From the NCBI GenBank assembly GCA_025062045.1, contig JANXAF010000004.1, positions 98,296-162,295 on the forward strand: a stretch of 64,000 nucleotides of DNA, given 5' to 3'. Position numbers and translations under genes: made by a program. Position 1 is the first letter of the stretch; each line of letters begins with the position of its first letter. The DNA is from Thermodesulfobacteriota bacterium. Lineage in GTDB: Bacteria; Desulfobacterota; Syntrophorhabdia; Syntrophorhabdales; JANXAF01. The notes below the pieces were generated by a model. It saw only the letters and a program-made list of their open reading frames with translations, searched no databases and was not told where the DNA came from. This document shows positions 35,475 to 44,716 of the stretch, piece after piece.

Positions 35475-36733
35475 AAAACCTCCTCCGGGTGAGCTATCCG
35501 TCCCATAATAGCGGAAGCTGCAGCAACAGCGGGGCCGCTAAGATAAACCTCACTCTCAGGATGGCCCATTCTGCCTATAAAATTTCGATTCGTCGTGGAT
35601 AGTGCCCTTTCGCCTTTTGCTAAAACACCCATGTGCCCTCCCAAACAGGGACCACAGGTAGGCGGAGAAACGATACAGCCTGCCTCCAAGAATGTTTCTA
35701 TAAATCCCATTCTTAGTGCATCCAAGTAAATCTTGGGTGTGGAGGGGATTACTATGCACCGTACCCCGTCGGCTATTTTCTTTCCCGCCATTATCTCTGC
35801 CGCAAGCTTAAAATCCTCAAGCCTCCCATTAGTGCAGGATCCTATAACCACCTGATCGATGGATACTCCGTTCAGTTCCTCAACATTGCGAACGTTAGAA
35901 GGTAGATGGGGGCAAGCAACCTTAAGCCCTATTTGGCCAACATCTATCTCTATAACGTTTTTGTACTTTGCATCCGGGTCACTTCCAAAAATTTTAAATC
36001 CGCGGAAAGTTTTGTCCTTTACGTAGGAGAGAGTCACTTCATCCACGTAGAAAATGCCATTTTTTGCGCCTGCCTCCACACTCATGTTGGCAACTGTAAA
36101 ACGGGAGTCCATACTTAAACTCGAGATGGCCTCTCCTGCGAACTCCATTGCACAGTATAAAGCCCCATCCACACCTATCAAACCAATTATATGCAAAATG
36201 AGATCCTTTCCAGTTACCCACTTTTTCCACTTTCCGTAGCAAACGAATTTGATCGTCTCCGGCACCTTAAACCACAAGTATCCAGTGGCCATAGCAAACG
36301 TAAAATCGCTACTTCCAACACCTGTTGCGAAAGAACCTAGTGCACCGTATGTGCATGTGTGACTGTCAGCCCCTATTACAACATCTCCTGGCATAACGAG
36401 ACCTTTTTCAGGAAGTAACGCGTGTTCGATCCCACAGAGCCCACCGTCATAGACATGCTTGATCCCAAACTTTTTTGCAAATTCCTTTATTCTTCTACAG
36501 TTCTCTGCCGTTTGGATGTCCTTATTAGGAGTGAAATGGTCTAGTACGAAGACGATCTTTTCGGGATCGAATACGGTTTTTAACCCGATCTTCTCGAACT
36601 CCTCTATCGAGAGTGGGGCGGTTATATCATTTGCCAGGGCGAGATCGATTTTTGCCTCTATTATCTCCCCTGGTTCCACATACTTTTTTCCGGAATGGAA
36701 AGCGAGAATTTTTTCGGTAATCGTCATTCCCAT
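35471..36733 (-). CDS. leuC: 3-isopropylmalate dehydratase large subunit
   Basis: A 420-residue subunit that carries the 4Fe-4S cluster: Cys in VIGSCTNGR and the pair in TCGPCLGGH. Substrate-loop motifs DHFTPNKD and [13 protein letters not shown] are present. The length fits the archaeal/HACN-like branch, which may also accept homoaconitate or citraconate/methylmalate. The surrounding leuA and leuD make leucine synthesis the likely role. Confidence 0.94.
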   Translation of the reverse strand: MGMTITEKILAFHSGKKYVEPGEIIEAKIDLALANDITAPLSIEEFEKIGLKTVFDPEKIVFVLDHFTPNKDIQTAENCRRIKEFAKKFGIKHVYDGGLCGIEHALLPEKGLVMPGDVVIGADSHTCTYGALGSFATGVGSSDFTFAMATGYLWFKVPETIKFVCYGKWKKWVTGKDLILHIIGLIGVDGALYCAMEFAGEAISSLSMDSRFTVANMSVEAGAKNGIFYVDEVTLSYVKDKTFRGFKIFGSDPDAKYKNVIEIDVGQIGLKVACPHLPSNVRNVEELNGVSIDQVVIGSCTNGRLEDFKLAAEIMAGKKIADGVRCIVIPSTPKIYLDALRMGFIETFLEAGCIVSPPTCGPCLGGHMGVLAKGERALSTTNRNFIGRMGHPESEVYLSGPAVAAASAIMGRIAHPEEVL

Positions 36734-36735
36734 AG

Positions 36736-38256
36736 CTACCCCTTCTTCTGCTTCATGAATTCAAGTTTATTGAGAGCGTTAAGATAAGCCTTCGCACTTG
36801 CCACAATGATGTCTGTATCTATCCCTTTCCCTACAACAGATATCCCCTTTTCTTCGAGTTTTACGAAAACCTCGCCTTGGGCATCCATGTCCTTGGTTAT
36901 GGAGTTAACCGAGTATTTTACTAGTTTGCTCTGAGTCTTTACAAGCTTTTTTATGACCTTGTATGTGGCATCCACCGGTCCAACACCCGTTGCCACATCC
37001 TGATGTACCACTCCATCTATTTCTATCTTCACTGTCGCTGTTGGGACGGTCATGTTTCCACAAGTTACGTTAAGATAGACAAGCTTATACTTTTCCGGTA
37101 TCTTGTAAATCTCGTCCATTATTATCGTCTGTATATCTTCGTCGTAGACGTGCTTTTTTATATCTGCAAGAGCCTTAAATCTCTTAAATGCTATGTTTAA
37201 CTCTTTTTCGTTGAGATCGAAACCCAATTCCTTTATCTTCTCTCTAAATGCGTGTCTCCCAGAATGTTTTCCCAAAACGAGTGTGCTTTTTGGAATTCCA
37301 ACAGATTCAGGAGTCATTATCTCGTACGTAAGTTTGGCTTTTAAAAGCCCATCCTGGTGAATTCCTGACTCGTGGGCAAAAGCGTTTGCCCCAACAATAG
37401 CCTTGTTCGGCTGGACAGGTATACCGGTTATGGTGGTAACTAGCCTGCTTGTGGGATATATCTTCTCAGTCCTTATGTTGGTGTAGACGGAAAAAATGTC
37501 TTTACGAGTTTTAAGAATCATCGCTATCTCTTCTAGCGAGGCGTTTCCTGCCCTTTCACCTATACCATTTATTGTACATTCCACCTGCCTTGCACCGTTT
37601 TTTATCGCGGCTATTGAATTTGCAGTTGCAAGGCCGAGATCGTTGTGGCAGTGGACGCTGATTATGGCGTTAGATATGTTAGAAACATTTTCCTTTATGT
37701 ATCTTACGAGTTTTCCGAATTCATCGGGTACCGCGTATCCCACTGTATCGGGAATGTTGATGACCGTTGCACCGGCATCGATTGCTTCCTCAAAGATCCG
37801 TACTAGGAAGTCCCAATCGCTTCTTGTCGCATCCATTGCTGAAAACTCAACGTTGGAAGTGTACTTTTTTGCCCTCTTTACAGATCTTACGGCCAATGCC
37901 AGAACCTCGTCTTTCGTTTTTCTCAGCTGATGTTTTAGATGAATGTCGGAAGTCGAAATAAACGTATGGATCCTTGGCATTTTCGCATTTTTTATGGCTT
38001 CCCACGCTCTATCTATATCTTCATCGTTTGCTCTGGCTAAAGCTGCAACTTCACACTCGGTTATATTTTCCGCTATGAGTCTTACAGCCTCGAAGTCTCC
38101 TTCGGATGCCTGTGGAAAACCTGCCTCTATAATGTCGACACCTAAAGCCTCAAGCTGCTTTGCGACTCGCAACTTCTCCTGGGGATTCATGGTGTATCCA
38201 GGAGACTGTTCTCCATCCCTTAAAGTTGTGTCGAAGATAAAGACCCTCTCTTCCAT
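36736..38256 (-). CDS. leuA: 2-isopropylmalate synthase
   Basis: The 506-residue enzyme condenses acetyl-CoA with 2-oxoisovalerate. It has the HMGL-like barrel with metal site ([24 protein letters not shown]), [17 protein letters not shown], and a C-terminal LeuA allosteric domain (about 390-500, [10 protein letters not shown]). Leucine feedback through that domain is expected. Its start lies inside the 3' end of lpxK (37-base overlap). A citramalate synthase is an alternative within the family, but leuCD adjacency favours leuA. Confidence 0.93.
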   Translation of the reverse strand: MEERVFIFDTTLRDGEQSPGYTMNPQEKLRVAKQLEALGVDIIEAGFPQASEGDFEAVRLIAENITECEVAALARANDEDIDRAWEAIKNAKMPRIHTFISTSDIHLKHQLRKTKDEVLALAVRSVKRAKKYTSNVEFSAMDATRSDWDFLVRIFEEAIDAGATVINIPDTVGYAVPDEFGKLVRYIKENVSNISNAIISVHCHNDLGLATANSIAAIKNGARQVECTINGIGERAGNASLEEIAMILKTRKDIFSVYTNIRTEKIYPTSRLVTTITGIPVQPNKAIVGANAFAHESGIHQDGLLKAKLTYEIMTPESVGIPKSTLVLGKHSGRHAFREKIKELGFDLNEKELNIAFKRFKALADIKKHVYDEDIQTIIMDEIYKIPEKYKLVYLNVTCGNMTVPTATVKIEIDGVVHQDVATGVGPVDATYKVIKKLVKTQSKLVKYSVNSITKDMDAQGEVFVKLEEKGISVVGKGIDTDIIVASAKAYLNALNKLEFMKQKKG

Positions 38257-39302
38257 GGCAACTCTCCGGAAAATTTTTTTTCTATTAAGGCTAAGATCGT
38301 TGAGAAAAACTCTTTTTCCTCTTCTATCGCCATCTCAACGGTTAAATAGTAGAAATTGTCCGGTATTTCTTGTGCTTCAAGTTTTTGAGCGTCCTTCTCT
38401 GTAGTCACGTAAATATCCGCGTGGTTCCTCAAAATTCTTTTGATATCTTTCGGTTTATAGTTATAGTGATCGGGAAAAGAGATTGCAGACTTTATCTTTG
38501 CACCAATTGACATCAGCAACTCGAAAAAGGAATCATTATCGGCAAGTCCGGAGAATGCGACAACCTCCTTTCCCTTTAGATATCGATAGTCAATGTAAGT
38601 CTTATTCTTTATGTTACAAAGGTTGAGGGCTTTTAAGCTTGAATTAAAAACGGGCTTAGAATCGAAAAGGTGCTTTGGTAACTTATAAGGACCTTTAACC
38701 TTCCCATTTAAGATTACAATGTCGGATCGCGCAATCCTATCAAACGGTTCCCTCATGGGACCAAGCGGAAAAAGATCGAAGTTTTCCATGTTAGTTTTGA
38801 AAACAACTATCTCCACGTCTTTCTTTAACCCACGTACCTGAAATCCGTCATCGAGGATAGCGATGTCCGCGCCGCATTCAAAGACGGCTTTTTTTATCGC
38901 TTTGATCCTGTCTTTTCCCACTATAACCGGACATCTCAAATTTTTGGCAAGTAAAAGGGCCTCATCACCACACTCTTGAGCTAAATGAATTTTAGGATCA
39001 ACCAAAAAGATACCCCGTTTCTTTCTTCCGTATCCGCGTGTGATAATGGCCACCCTAAACCCGCTTTCTTTGAATAATGAAGCTATCTTCATAACAAGGG
39101 GGGTCTTGCCTTGGCCTCCAATAGTTAAGTTTCCAACACTTACGACTGGACATGGAGCCATATTCAATCTTTTGAACCTAAAGGACAATTCCCAAAGTGA
39201 AAGCCCGTATTTATAAAGAAGGGAAATCAAAAAAAGAACACCCCTAAGGAAGGGGATCCTTTTCGACTTTTTGTGCCAAAAGTCCTGGAAGAAGAGGCGC
39301 AT
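38220..39302 (-). CDS. lpxK: Tetraacyldisaccharide 4'-kinase LpxK
   Basis: LpxK phosphorylates the lipid A precursor at the 4' position on the inner membrane. The 360-residue protein has an N-terminal membrane anchor (about 19-35), the P-loop [27 protein letters not shown] and DHYNY. Its presence is good evidence for an LPS-bearing outer membrane. The extended -10 box TGGTATAGA ends 10 bases before the ATG, giving a leader of only a few bases. The 3' end overlaps leuA. Confidence 0.93.
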   Translation of the reverse strand: MRLFFQDFWHKKSKRIPFLRGVLFLISLLYKYGLSLWELSFRFKRLNMAPCPVVSVGNLTIGGQGKTPLVMKIASLFKESGFRVAIITRGYGRKKRGIFLVDPKIHLAQECGDEALLLAKNLRCPVIVGKDRIKAIKKAVFECGADIAILDDGFQVRGLKKDVEIVVFKTNMENFDLFPLGPMREPFDRIARSDIVILNGKVKGPYKLPKHLFDSKPVFNSSLKALNLCNIKNKTYIDYRYLKGKEVVAFSGLADNDSFFELLMSIGAKIKSAISFPDHYNYKPKDIKRILRNHADIYVTTEKDAQKLEAQEIPDNFYYLTVEMAIEEEKEFFSTILALIEKKFSGELPWKRGSLSSTQL

Positions 39303-39312
39303 GTTCTGGAAG

Positions 39313-39321
39313 TCTATACCA
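39313..39321 (-). promoter_or_regulatory. Extended -10 promoter of lpxK operon
   Basis: The minus strand reads TGGTATAGA, an extended -10 box, with TTGATT about 15 bases upstream of its TATAGA. The predicted leader is three to four bases and contains no ribosome site. Confidence 0.4.
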
Positions 39322-39372
39322 AATGAGGGGAAAAATCAATAATTCCGCAGGGTTCCGAGCAATAAAAAGTAC

Positions 39373-39401
39373 TTGAAGCCTGGCCCCTTTAGTGATAAAT
39401 T
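39373..39401 (+). promoter_or_regulatory. Promoter of the small Cys-rich protein gene
   Basis: TTGAAG and TAAATT are 17 bases apart. The start predicted near 39408 gives a 22-base leader with AAGGAGGTG. Confidence 0.5.
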
Positions 39402-39429
39402 TCACTCGCACAAATAAGGAGGTGTTCTT

Positions 39430-39561
39430 ATGTGTGAAGCTTGCTCTTGCATGAACCCTCAAGAACTAGTAAGTCACCCGGAGGAATGTACCCCGGAAAA
39501 GATCAAAGAATGCCACGGGGATACAGATACCCATCCTTGTGAAGAGCAAAATACTGAATAA
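39430..39561 (+). CDS. 43-residue Cys-rich small protein
   Basis: A short frame begins at ATG 39430 behind an excellent ribosome site (AAGGAGGTG, six bases away) and its own promoter. The product opens MCEACSCMNPQELVSHP and continues with PEECTPEKIKECHGDTDTHPC, giving seven Cys in pairs (2, 5, 7, 20, 28, 37) plus His residues. The layout resembles small metal- or Fe-S-binding proteins of anaerobes; I do not know a function. It precedes the FmdE/metal transporter operon and is followed by an inverted repeat, so it looks like a monocistronic unit. Confidence 0.65.
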   Translation: MCEACSCMNPQELVSHPEECTPEKIKECHGDTDTHPCEEQNTE

Positions 39562-39566
39562 GATTT

Positions 39567-39619
39567 AAAAAAGTTTGACACTTAGAGCATAAAAGGAAAA
39601 ACAAAGTCAAACTTTTTTT
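39567..39619. terminator. 12-13 bp inverted repeat flanked by A and T runs
   Basis: AAAAAGTTTGAC pairs with GTCAAACTTTTT across a loop of about 26 bases, directly after the Cys-rich gene and ending in a T-run. The stem is AT-rich with few GC pairs, so it is a weak or long-loop terminator at best. A regulatory RNA structure is an alternative. Confidence 0.4.
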
Positions 39620-39691
39620 CTATTCTTATTTCAAGTAAGATCTCCTTTACTTGAGATTCCAAACTGATAGCCGACTGGTTAAGGATTCTTA

Positions 39692-39720
39692 TTGACACGA
39701 GTCACATTAAAGTGTTATTT
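39692..39720 (+). promoter_or_regulatory. Promoter of the FmdE-ABC transporter operon with internal near-palindrome
   Basis: TTGACA and TTATTT are 17 bases apart. The spacer contains CACATTAAAGTG (39703-39714), an imperfect dyad centred between the two boxes, a classic place for a metal-responsive repressor. The predicted leader is about 20 bases with no clear ribosome site. Confidence 0.5.
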
Positions 39721-39746
39721 TTTTCCAAAAAGTATTAAGATCCAAA

Positions 39747-40367
39747 ATGCTTAAAATGGAAGACTATCCGTACCTTTCAGAATGCATAAAATTTCATGGT
39801 CATCTGTGCCCGGGTCTTTCGCTTGGTTACAAAGCATCAATTATTGCTATGGAAGAAATGAAAGTTAAAAAATTAGAAGATGAGATCGTAGCTATCGTAG
39901 AGAACGATTCCTGTTTTGTAGACAGCGTCCAGGTTATAACGGGCTGCACATTAGGAAAGGGTAACCTAATTATAAAAGATCACGGAAAGATGGTCCTAAA
40001 TGTCCTTTCAAGAAAGACGAAAAAGGGCCTAAGAGTCGCTCTAAGATACGGAAGCCCCTTCTTTTTACTTTTGGATGATGTGTTACCCCTTGCGGACAAA
40101 GTCTTTTCTGGGTGCGCAACTTGCGAAGAGAAAGAGAGATTTTTCACCTTACAAAAAGAGAGGGCCTATAAGGTGCTCAAGGCCAGTATTGATGAGCTTT
40201 TCTCTGTGAGAGTCGTTGAGTTCGAAATCCCGCCCTTTGCGCGAATAGTAAGGTCAGAGCCATGTTCAGTCTGTAACGAACCTGTGATGGTCCTAAAGAT
40301 GGAGACTAAGGATGGAAAGAGGGTGTGCAAAGTATGCGCTTTAGCTTTGGAAGAGAGGAATCTATAG
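39747..40367 (+). CDS. FmdE-family protein with C-terminal zinc ribbon
   Basis: The 206-residue protein has the FmdE N-terminal domain (FHGHLCPGLSLGYKAS at 16-31, then NDSCFVDSVQ and CTLGKGNL) and a C-terminal zinc ribbon (Cys173, 176, 194, 197). FmdE proteins were named from molybdenum formylmethanofuran dehydrogenase operons but occur widely without that enzyme; their His/Cys site probably binds a metal. It is the first gene of a FecCD-type ABC transporter operon, suggesting intracellular handling of the imported metal or metallophore (inference). Confidence 0.85.
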   Translation: MLKMEDYPYLSECIKFHGHLCPGLSLGYKASIIAMEEMKVKKLEDEIVAIVENDSCFVDSVQVITGCTLGKGNLIIKDHGKMVLNVLSRKTKKGLRVALRYGSPFFLLLDDVLPLADKVFSGCATCEEKERFFTLQKERAYKVLKASIDELFSVRVVEFEIPPFARIVRSEPCSVCNEPVMVLKMETKDGKRVCKVCALALEERNL

Positions 40368-41428
40368 GAGATTTAGCCTCGAACTTTTACGAAACTTTAA
40401 GCACAAAGCGAAAAAGGATATCGATCCTCCTTTTATTCTTCCTTTTTTCCTCTTTCGTTTTCTTTCTCATTACAGGATCTTATGGAATAGACGTTGTCTC
40501 TTTAGTGTACGCCATTTTTGGAAAGGAAAAAGGAACAATCTCCCATATAGTCTGGCAGATAAGAATTCCAAGACTTCTCGGCACAATACTCAGCGGGGCC
40601 GGTCTTGGGCTGTGTGGATGTGTGTTGCAAAACGTTTTGAAGAATCCACTTGTTTCCCCTTCCACATTGGGGCTTACCCAGGGTGCGGCGTTTGGCGCGT
40701 CCTTCGCCATTATCTTTTTGGGTGCGGGTATGCAGCATAGAACAGGGGAGGGGGTAACGATCTTTTCTTACTCACCGGTCATCGCGTGTGCTTTTTGCGG
40801 TTCTATGGCAGCAATGCTTTTAATCTATGCTATCTCGTCGCTTAGAGGGGCGACCAGAGAGGTTGTGGTTCTTGCCGGTGTTGCTATAAGCTCCTTTTTT
40901 TCTGCGTTGACCATGTTTATCCAATACTTCGCGGAGGATGTACAGGTTGCCGCTTCTTTATTTTGGACTTTCGGAGATGTGGGAAAGGCCACTTGGAAGA
41001 ACGTCCCTATTCTTTTGGCCTTCTTTATTCCTTGCTTTATCTATCTCCTTATAAGGTCTGGCGATTTGAACGCTCTAAAATGGGGAGACGATGTGGCAAA
41101 GACGCTTGGGGTAAGACCTAAAACTTTAAGGATACACGTATTTTTAATCAGTTCACTTCTTTCTGCCGTTATAACTTCATTTCTGGGTATAATAGCGTTC
41201 GTTGGCTTACTATCTCCTCATATAGGAAGACTTTTTCTTGGCGAAGACGAAAGGTTTTTAGTTCCAGCATCGGCTCTGATCGGGGCTTTCATCCTTGTCG
41301 TCTCCGACATTTTGGCGAGGAGGATAATCGCACCGAACGTACTCCCCGTTGGCATTGTAACCTCATTTTTTGGAGCTCCCTTCTTTGTGTATTTGCTTTT
41401 AAGGTATAGACATGGAAATTTTAGTTGA
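40334..41428 (+). CDS. FecCD/BtuC-family ABC transporter permease
   Basis: The permease (about 364 residues) has roughly nine to ten membrane helices. Family motifs are RIPRLLGTILSGAGLGLCGCVLQ, NPLVSPSTLG near the start of the core, and the coupling-helix region LGVRPKTLR with FVGLLSPHIGR. The family imports ferric siderophores, heme or cobalamin. The start is ATG 40334 or GTG 40325; both overlap fmdE, implying coupling. Confidence 0.88.
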   Translation: MRFSFGREESIGDLASNFYETLSTKRKRISILLLFFLFSSFVFFLITGSYGIDVVSLVYAIFGKEKGTISHIVWQIRIPRLLGTILSGAGLGLCGCVLQNVLKNPLVSPSTLGLTQGAAFGASFAIIFLGAGMQHRTGEGVTIFSYSPVIACAFCGSMAAMLLIYAISSLRGATREVVVLAGVAISSFFSALTMFIQYFAEDVQVAASLFWTFGDVGKATWKNVPILLAFFIPCFIYLLIRSGDLNALKWGDDVAKTLGVRPKTLRIHVFLISSLLSAVITSFLGIIAFVGLLSPHIGRLFLGEDERFLVPASALIGAFILVVSDILARRIIAPNVLPVGIVTSFFGAPFFVYLLLRYRHGNFS

Positions 41429-42203
41429 AGGCCTTTCATTTTCGTACAATAGTAGACCGATACTGGAAAACATAGAATTTCACTTAGACGAGGGTGAGAT
41501 CCTCTCAATTTTAGGTCCTAACGGTTCAGGTAAGACGACTCTACTTAAAGTGCTGGCATCAATATTTGCGCCGAAAAAAGGTACTGTGCTTGTCGATGGC
41601 AAAGAGCTAAAAAAGATAAGTGCGGAGGAGAGGGCGAAGATTTTAGGCTATGTTCCGCAAAAATCTGAGGGGTTCGACATTACTGTTTTTGAGGCGGTGC
41701 TTTCGGGAAGAAAACCATACATTGGTTTTAGGGTAAAGAAGGAGGATATAGAAGTTGTCGAAGAGGTAATCAGAGTTATGGAACTTTCTGAGCTAAGCTC
41801 AAGGTCGATAACGAGAATAAGTGGAGGTGAGTTTCAAAAGGTAATAATCGCAAGAGCACTGGCTCAGAGACCGAAGGTTCTTTTACTCGACGAACCTTTG
41901 TCCCATCTCGATCTTAGAAATCAGATGGAGATTGCCTCCCTAATTAGAAAGGTAACCAAAGAACTTAGGCTTGTCACAATTTTTGTCCTTCACGATATAA
42001 ATCTTGCAATCCGCTACTCCGACCTTTTCATGTTTTTGAAAAAGGGGCAAATAGAGGCTTTCGGAAGAAAAGAGGTCCTCACAAGGGAAAACGTAAAAAG
42101 AGTTTTCGGGGTGGAGGTTGAAATAATTGATTTGCACGGCCTACCTTATTTTATCGTGAAAGAAGGAGAAGGATACGAAAAAGAGTGGATAAAAGCGCAA
42201 TAA
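41412..42203 (+). CDS. FecE/BtuD-type ABC transporter ATPase
   Basis: The 263-residue ATPase has Walker A GPNGSGKT at 35-42, signature ISGGEFQK, Walker B LLLDEPLSHLD and the switch His in VLHDIN. It overlaps the permease gene by 17 bases and the methyltransferase gene by 19. It drives uptake with the permease and binding protein of the same operon. Confidence 0.92.
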   Translation: MEILVEGLSFSYNSRPILENIEFHLDEGEILSILGPNGSGKTTLLKVLASIFAPKKGTVLVDGKELKKISAEERAKILGYVPQKSEGFDITVFEAVLSGRKPYIGFRVKKEDIEVVEEVIRVMELSELSSRSITRISGGEFQKVIIARALAQRPKVLLLDEPLSHLDLRNQMEIASLIRKVTKELRLVTIFVLHDINLAIRYSDLFMFLKKGQIEAFGRKEVLTRENVKRVFGVEVEIIDLHGLPYFIVKEGEGYEKEWIKAQ

Positions 42204-42964
42204 AAGAATTCTGGGATAGAAAGGCCAGAAATTATCCTAATCCGTTCGAGAAAAAGACTCTCGAATGGACACAAAGCGTCTTAAAAAGGGTAAGAGATCA
42301 GGGCGTGACTTTTTTTGGAAAGAGTGTCCTAGATATCGGATGCGGTAAAGGTGCTTACACTTTACCCATTTCGTATGAGGCAAGTTATGTCCTGGGGCTC
42401 GACTGTTCTTCTAGCATGCTTGAGACCCTTACAATGGAAGCCGAAAGGAGGGGTATGAAAAATGTGGACGTATTACACGGCTTCTGGGAGGATTTGGAAC
42501 CAGAAAGGATGAATCTTTTTAAAAGATTTGACATAGTCATGGCTATGATGGCCCCATGTGTAAGAAATGAAAGAGATATTTTGAAGATGGAGGCTTGCTC
42601 AAAGGAATGGCTCATATATCTCGGGTGGGAAAAGAGAAAGAACGAGCTTATGGAAAAAGTGCTCGCAATGCACGGTATAGAGTGGAATTGCCGGTCTTTA
42701 GCTTTCTCATTGTGTGTAATCTTAGAAAGGCTAAGAAGAAAACCTCATTTTGAGTTTTTCGATCGTACATTAACCGTCAGAATGTGTATGGAAGAGGCAC
42801 TCCATGAACTATGTAACTACATCGAGCTTTACGGAAAGAAGCCAAAAAAGGATTTAGTCGAAAAAGAACTTAAAAAGCACATAAAATCTGGCTACGTAGA
42901 ACAAAAGACAGATGCCGAGGTGGCACTGATACTTTGGAAAGTACCGAAGGAGGAAGGACTATGA
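42185..42964 (+). CDS. SAM-dependent methyltransferase in a metal-uptake operon
   Basis: The 259-residue protein has a class I Rossmann methyltransferase N-terminal half: VLDIGCGKGAYTLPIS (motif I), GLDCSSSMLE (motif II) and MMAPCVRNE. The C-terminal half, with its Cys and helical segments, I cannot assign. It is embedded between ATPase and binding protein genes with overlaps on both sides, so it is part of the system. It might modify or release an imported chelate, or help build a metallophore (inference). Confidence 0.82.
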   Translation: MDKSAIKEFWDRKARNYPNPFEKKTLEWTQSVLKRVRDQGVTFFGKSVLDIGCGKGAYTLPISYEASYVLGLDCSSSMLETLTMEAERRGMKNVDVLHGFWEDLEPERMNLFKRFDIVMAMMAPCVRNERDILKMEACSKEWLIYLGWEKRKNELMEKVLAMHGIEWNCRSLAFSLCVILERLRRKPHFEFFDRTLTVRMCMEEALHELCNYIELYGKKPKKDLVEKELKKHIKSGYVEQKTDAEVALILWKVPKEEGL

Positions 42965-44046
42965 AGAAGCTATTTTTTACGATTGTTATTATTTTTACGC
43001 TCTTTGCAACTTCTGAATCTAAAGAAATCGTAGACCTTTTAGGCAGGAAAGTTAAAGTCACGGATAACGTGGAAAGATTAGTCGCCATAGGACCAGGTGC
43101 GTTAAGGCTAGTTATTTATCTTTCTGGTCTTGAAAAAGTTGTCGGCGTCGAACGAGTAGAGAAGGGAGGATTTGTGCCTTACGGTAGGCCATACACTTTG
43201 GCGATAAGGGAAAAAGTGAAACATTTACCGCTTATCGGAGAGGGTGGCCCTGGAAAATTGCCAGATTTTGAGGCAATCATAAGCGTAAGACCGGATGTAA
43301 TCTTCGCAATCGGATTCGAAGGACACATCTTAGACATGATACAGGAAAAGACAAGAATACCGGTTGTGGGGCTCCACTATGGGGCCTTAGGAGAATTGAA
43401 AGAAAGTAAGTTTTATGATTCTTTGAAATTAGTCGCATCGCTCCTCAAAAAGGAAAATAGATTGAAGGAGATAGAGGAATTCTTAAAAAGAACCGAAGCC
43501 TATTTTTTCCAGAGGACGAAAAGCCAAAAAGAAAGACCTCGCGCTTACGCAGGTGGAATTGGATTTAGGGGCCAGCACGGAATAACATCTACTGAGGCAG
43601 GATTTTTGCCCTTTAAATTAGCCAACGTGAAAAACGTGGCCGACGAAGTGGCAAAAGATGGCCATCTCTTTATAGAGAAAGAGAGACTTTTGGTTTGGAA
43701 TCCGGATTACATCTTTGTCGATGTGAATGGACTCTCGATTTTTGAAAAGGAATTTTTGGAGACACCAACCCTTTTTATGAACCTTAAGGCTTTTAAGGAA
43801 GGGAGGGTCTACACGATCTTACCCTACAATTACTACAACACAAACGTAGAACTCGCCATATCTGATGCGTACTTCGTAGCAAAGGTCGTTTATCCAGACC
43901 AATTCAAAGACGTAAATATCGATGAAGAGTCCGCAAGGGTAATTCGTTTCTTTGTGGGAGAATCTGTCTATCCGGAGATAAAGAAGAATTTTGGAAGGTA
44001 CGGAAGACTAGTAGTTGAAAAAGGAAAGATCAATATAGTCGAGTAG
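42961..44046 (+). CDS. FecB/BtuF-type periplasmic binding protein
   Basis: The 361-residue protein starts at ATG 42961 behind AGGAGGAAGG, with a signal peptide (MKKLFFTIVIIFTLFATSES). It continues VDLLGRKVKV, a typical start of this class III fold, then RPDVIFAIGFEG and a second lobe with VWNPDYIFVD. No lipobox Cys is present, so it is probably soluble. The ligand is likely a metal chelate. The 3' end overlaps the convergent ECF ATPase gene by 17 bases. Confidence 0.87.
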   Translation: MKKLFFTIVIIFTLFATSESKEIVDLLGRKVKVTDNVERLVAIGPGALRLVIYLSGLEKVVGVERVEKGGFVPYGRPYTLAIREKVKHLPLIGEGGPGKLPDFEAIISVRPDVIFAIGFEGHILDMIQEKTRIPVVGLHYGALGELKESKFYDSLKLVASLLKKENRLKEIEEFLKRTEAYFFQRTKSQKERPRAYAGGIGFRGQHGITSTEAGFLPFKLANVKNVADEVAKDGHLFIEKERLLVWNPDYIFVDVNGLSIFEKEFLETPTLFMNLKAFKEGRVYTILPYNYYNTNVELAISDAYFVAKVVYPDQFKDVNIDEESARVIRFFVGESVYPEIKKNFGRYGRLVVEKGKINIVE

Positions 44047-44716
44047 TCTTTCTCACAGATAGATTTTGGGGTAAAAGAACCCCTTCTCTAAGCACAAATA
44101 CCTTGTTCGAAACAGTTTCGATTAATGTTCTATCGTGGGATACGACTACATAGGTTTTTGCGTTTTCCGTTAGAAATCTCAAAACTTTTTCCGTGTAAAA
44201 CTCATCGAGACCAGCTGATGGTTCATCGAGCATATAGCAGATGGGCTTCATTGCGATTATTGTTGCGAGAGCAACAAGTCTCTTTTCGCCTTCTGAAAGC
44301 CTTGCGGAAATCCTGTTCTTTAGGTAACTGATTCCAAGCATACTTAGCGTTTCATCGACTATTCCATCAACCTCCCGTTTAGGCACGCCAAGATTTAAAG
44401 GCCCGAAAGCTACATCCTCCTTCACCAAAGGGCAGAACAGTTGATTGTCCGAGTTCTGAAAGAGAAGCCCTATCTTTTGGCGGACCTCTAAAAAATCCTT
44501 TTCTTTCTCTCTTACCTTTCCAAGAATCTCTAAAGTACCTTCCTCTGGTTTAAGTAACCCCATTATAATGTGGAGCAGGGTAGTCTTTCCTGAACCGTTT
44601 GGCCCAATAAGACCTATTCTGTCTCCCTCATATACTTCGAAGTTTATGTCTTTGAGAACAGGCCTCGAGTCGTATCTAAAAGAGACATTCCTAACTCTTA
44701 TTAACGGTTCTTTCAA
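44030..44716 (-). CDS. cbiO: CbiO/NikO-type ECF transporter ATPase
   Basis: The 228-residue ATPase of a cobalt/nickel energy-coupling transporter has Walker A GPNGSGKTT at 38-46, LFQNSDNQLFCPLVKEDVAFGP (Q-loop region typical of CbiO) and Walker B CYMLDEPSAGLD. Its signature is LSEGEK rather than LSGGQ/E: the second Gly is Glu, unusual but in an otherwise intact protein. The start is TTG overlapping the cbiQ stop. Confidence 0.9.
   Translation of the reverse strand: MKEPLIRVRNVSFRYDSRPVLKDINFEVYEGDRIGLIGPNGSGKTTLLHIIMGLLKPEEGTLEILGKVREKEKDFLEVRQKIGLLFQNSDNQLFCPLVKEDVAFGPLNLGVPKREVDGIVDETLSMLGISYLKNRISARLSEGEKRLVALATIIAMKPICYMLDEPSAGLDEFYTEKVLRFLTENAKTYVVVSHDRTLIETVSNKVFVLREGVLLPQNLSVRKTTRLY

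Noticed and set aside
39567..39619. Riboswitch for the FmdE operon
   Set aside because: The repeat lies upstream of the FmdE promoter, so it would not be on that transcript; it fits the end of the Cys-rich gene better.
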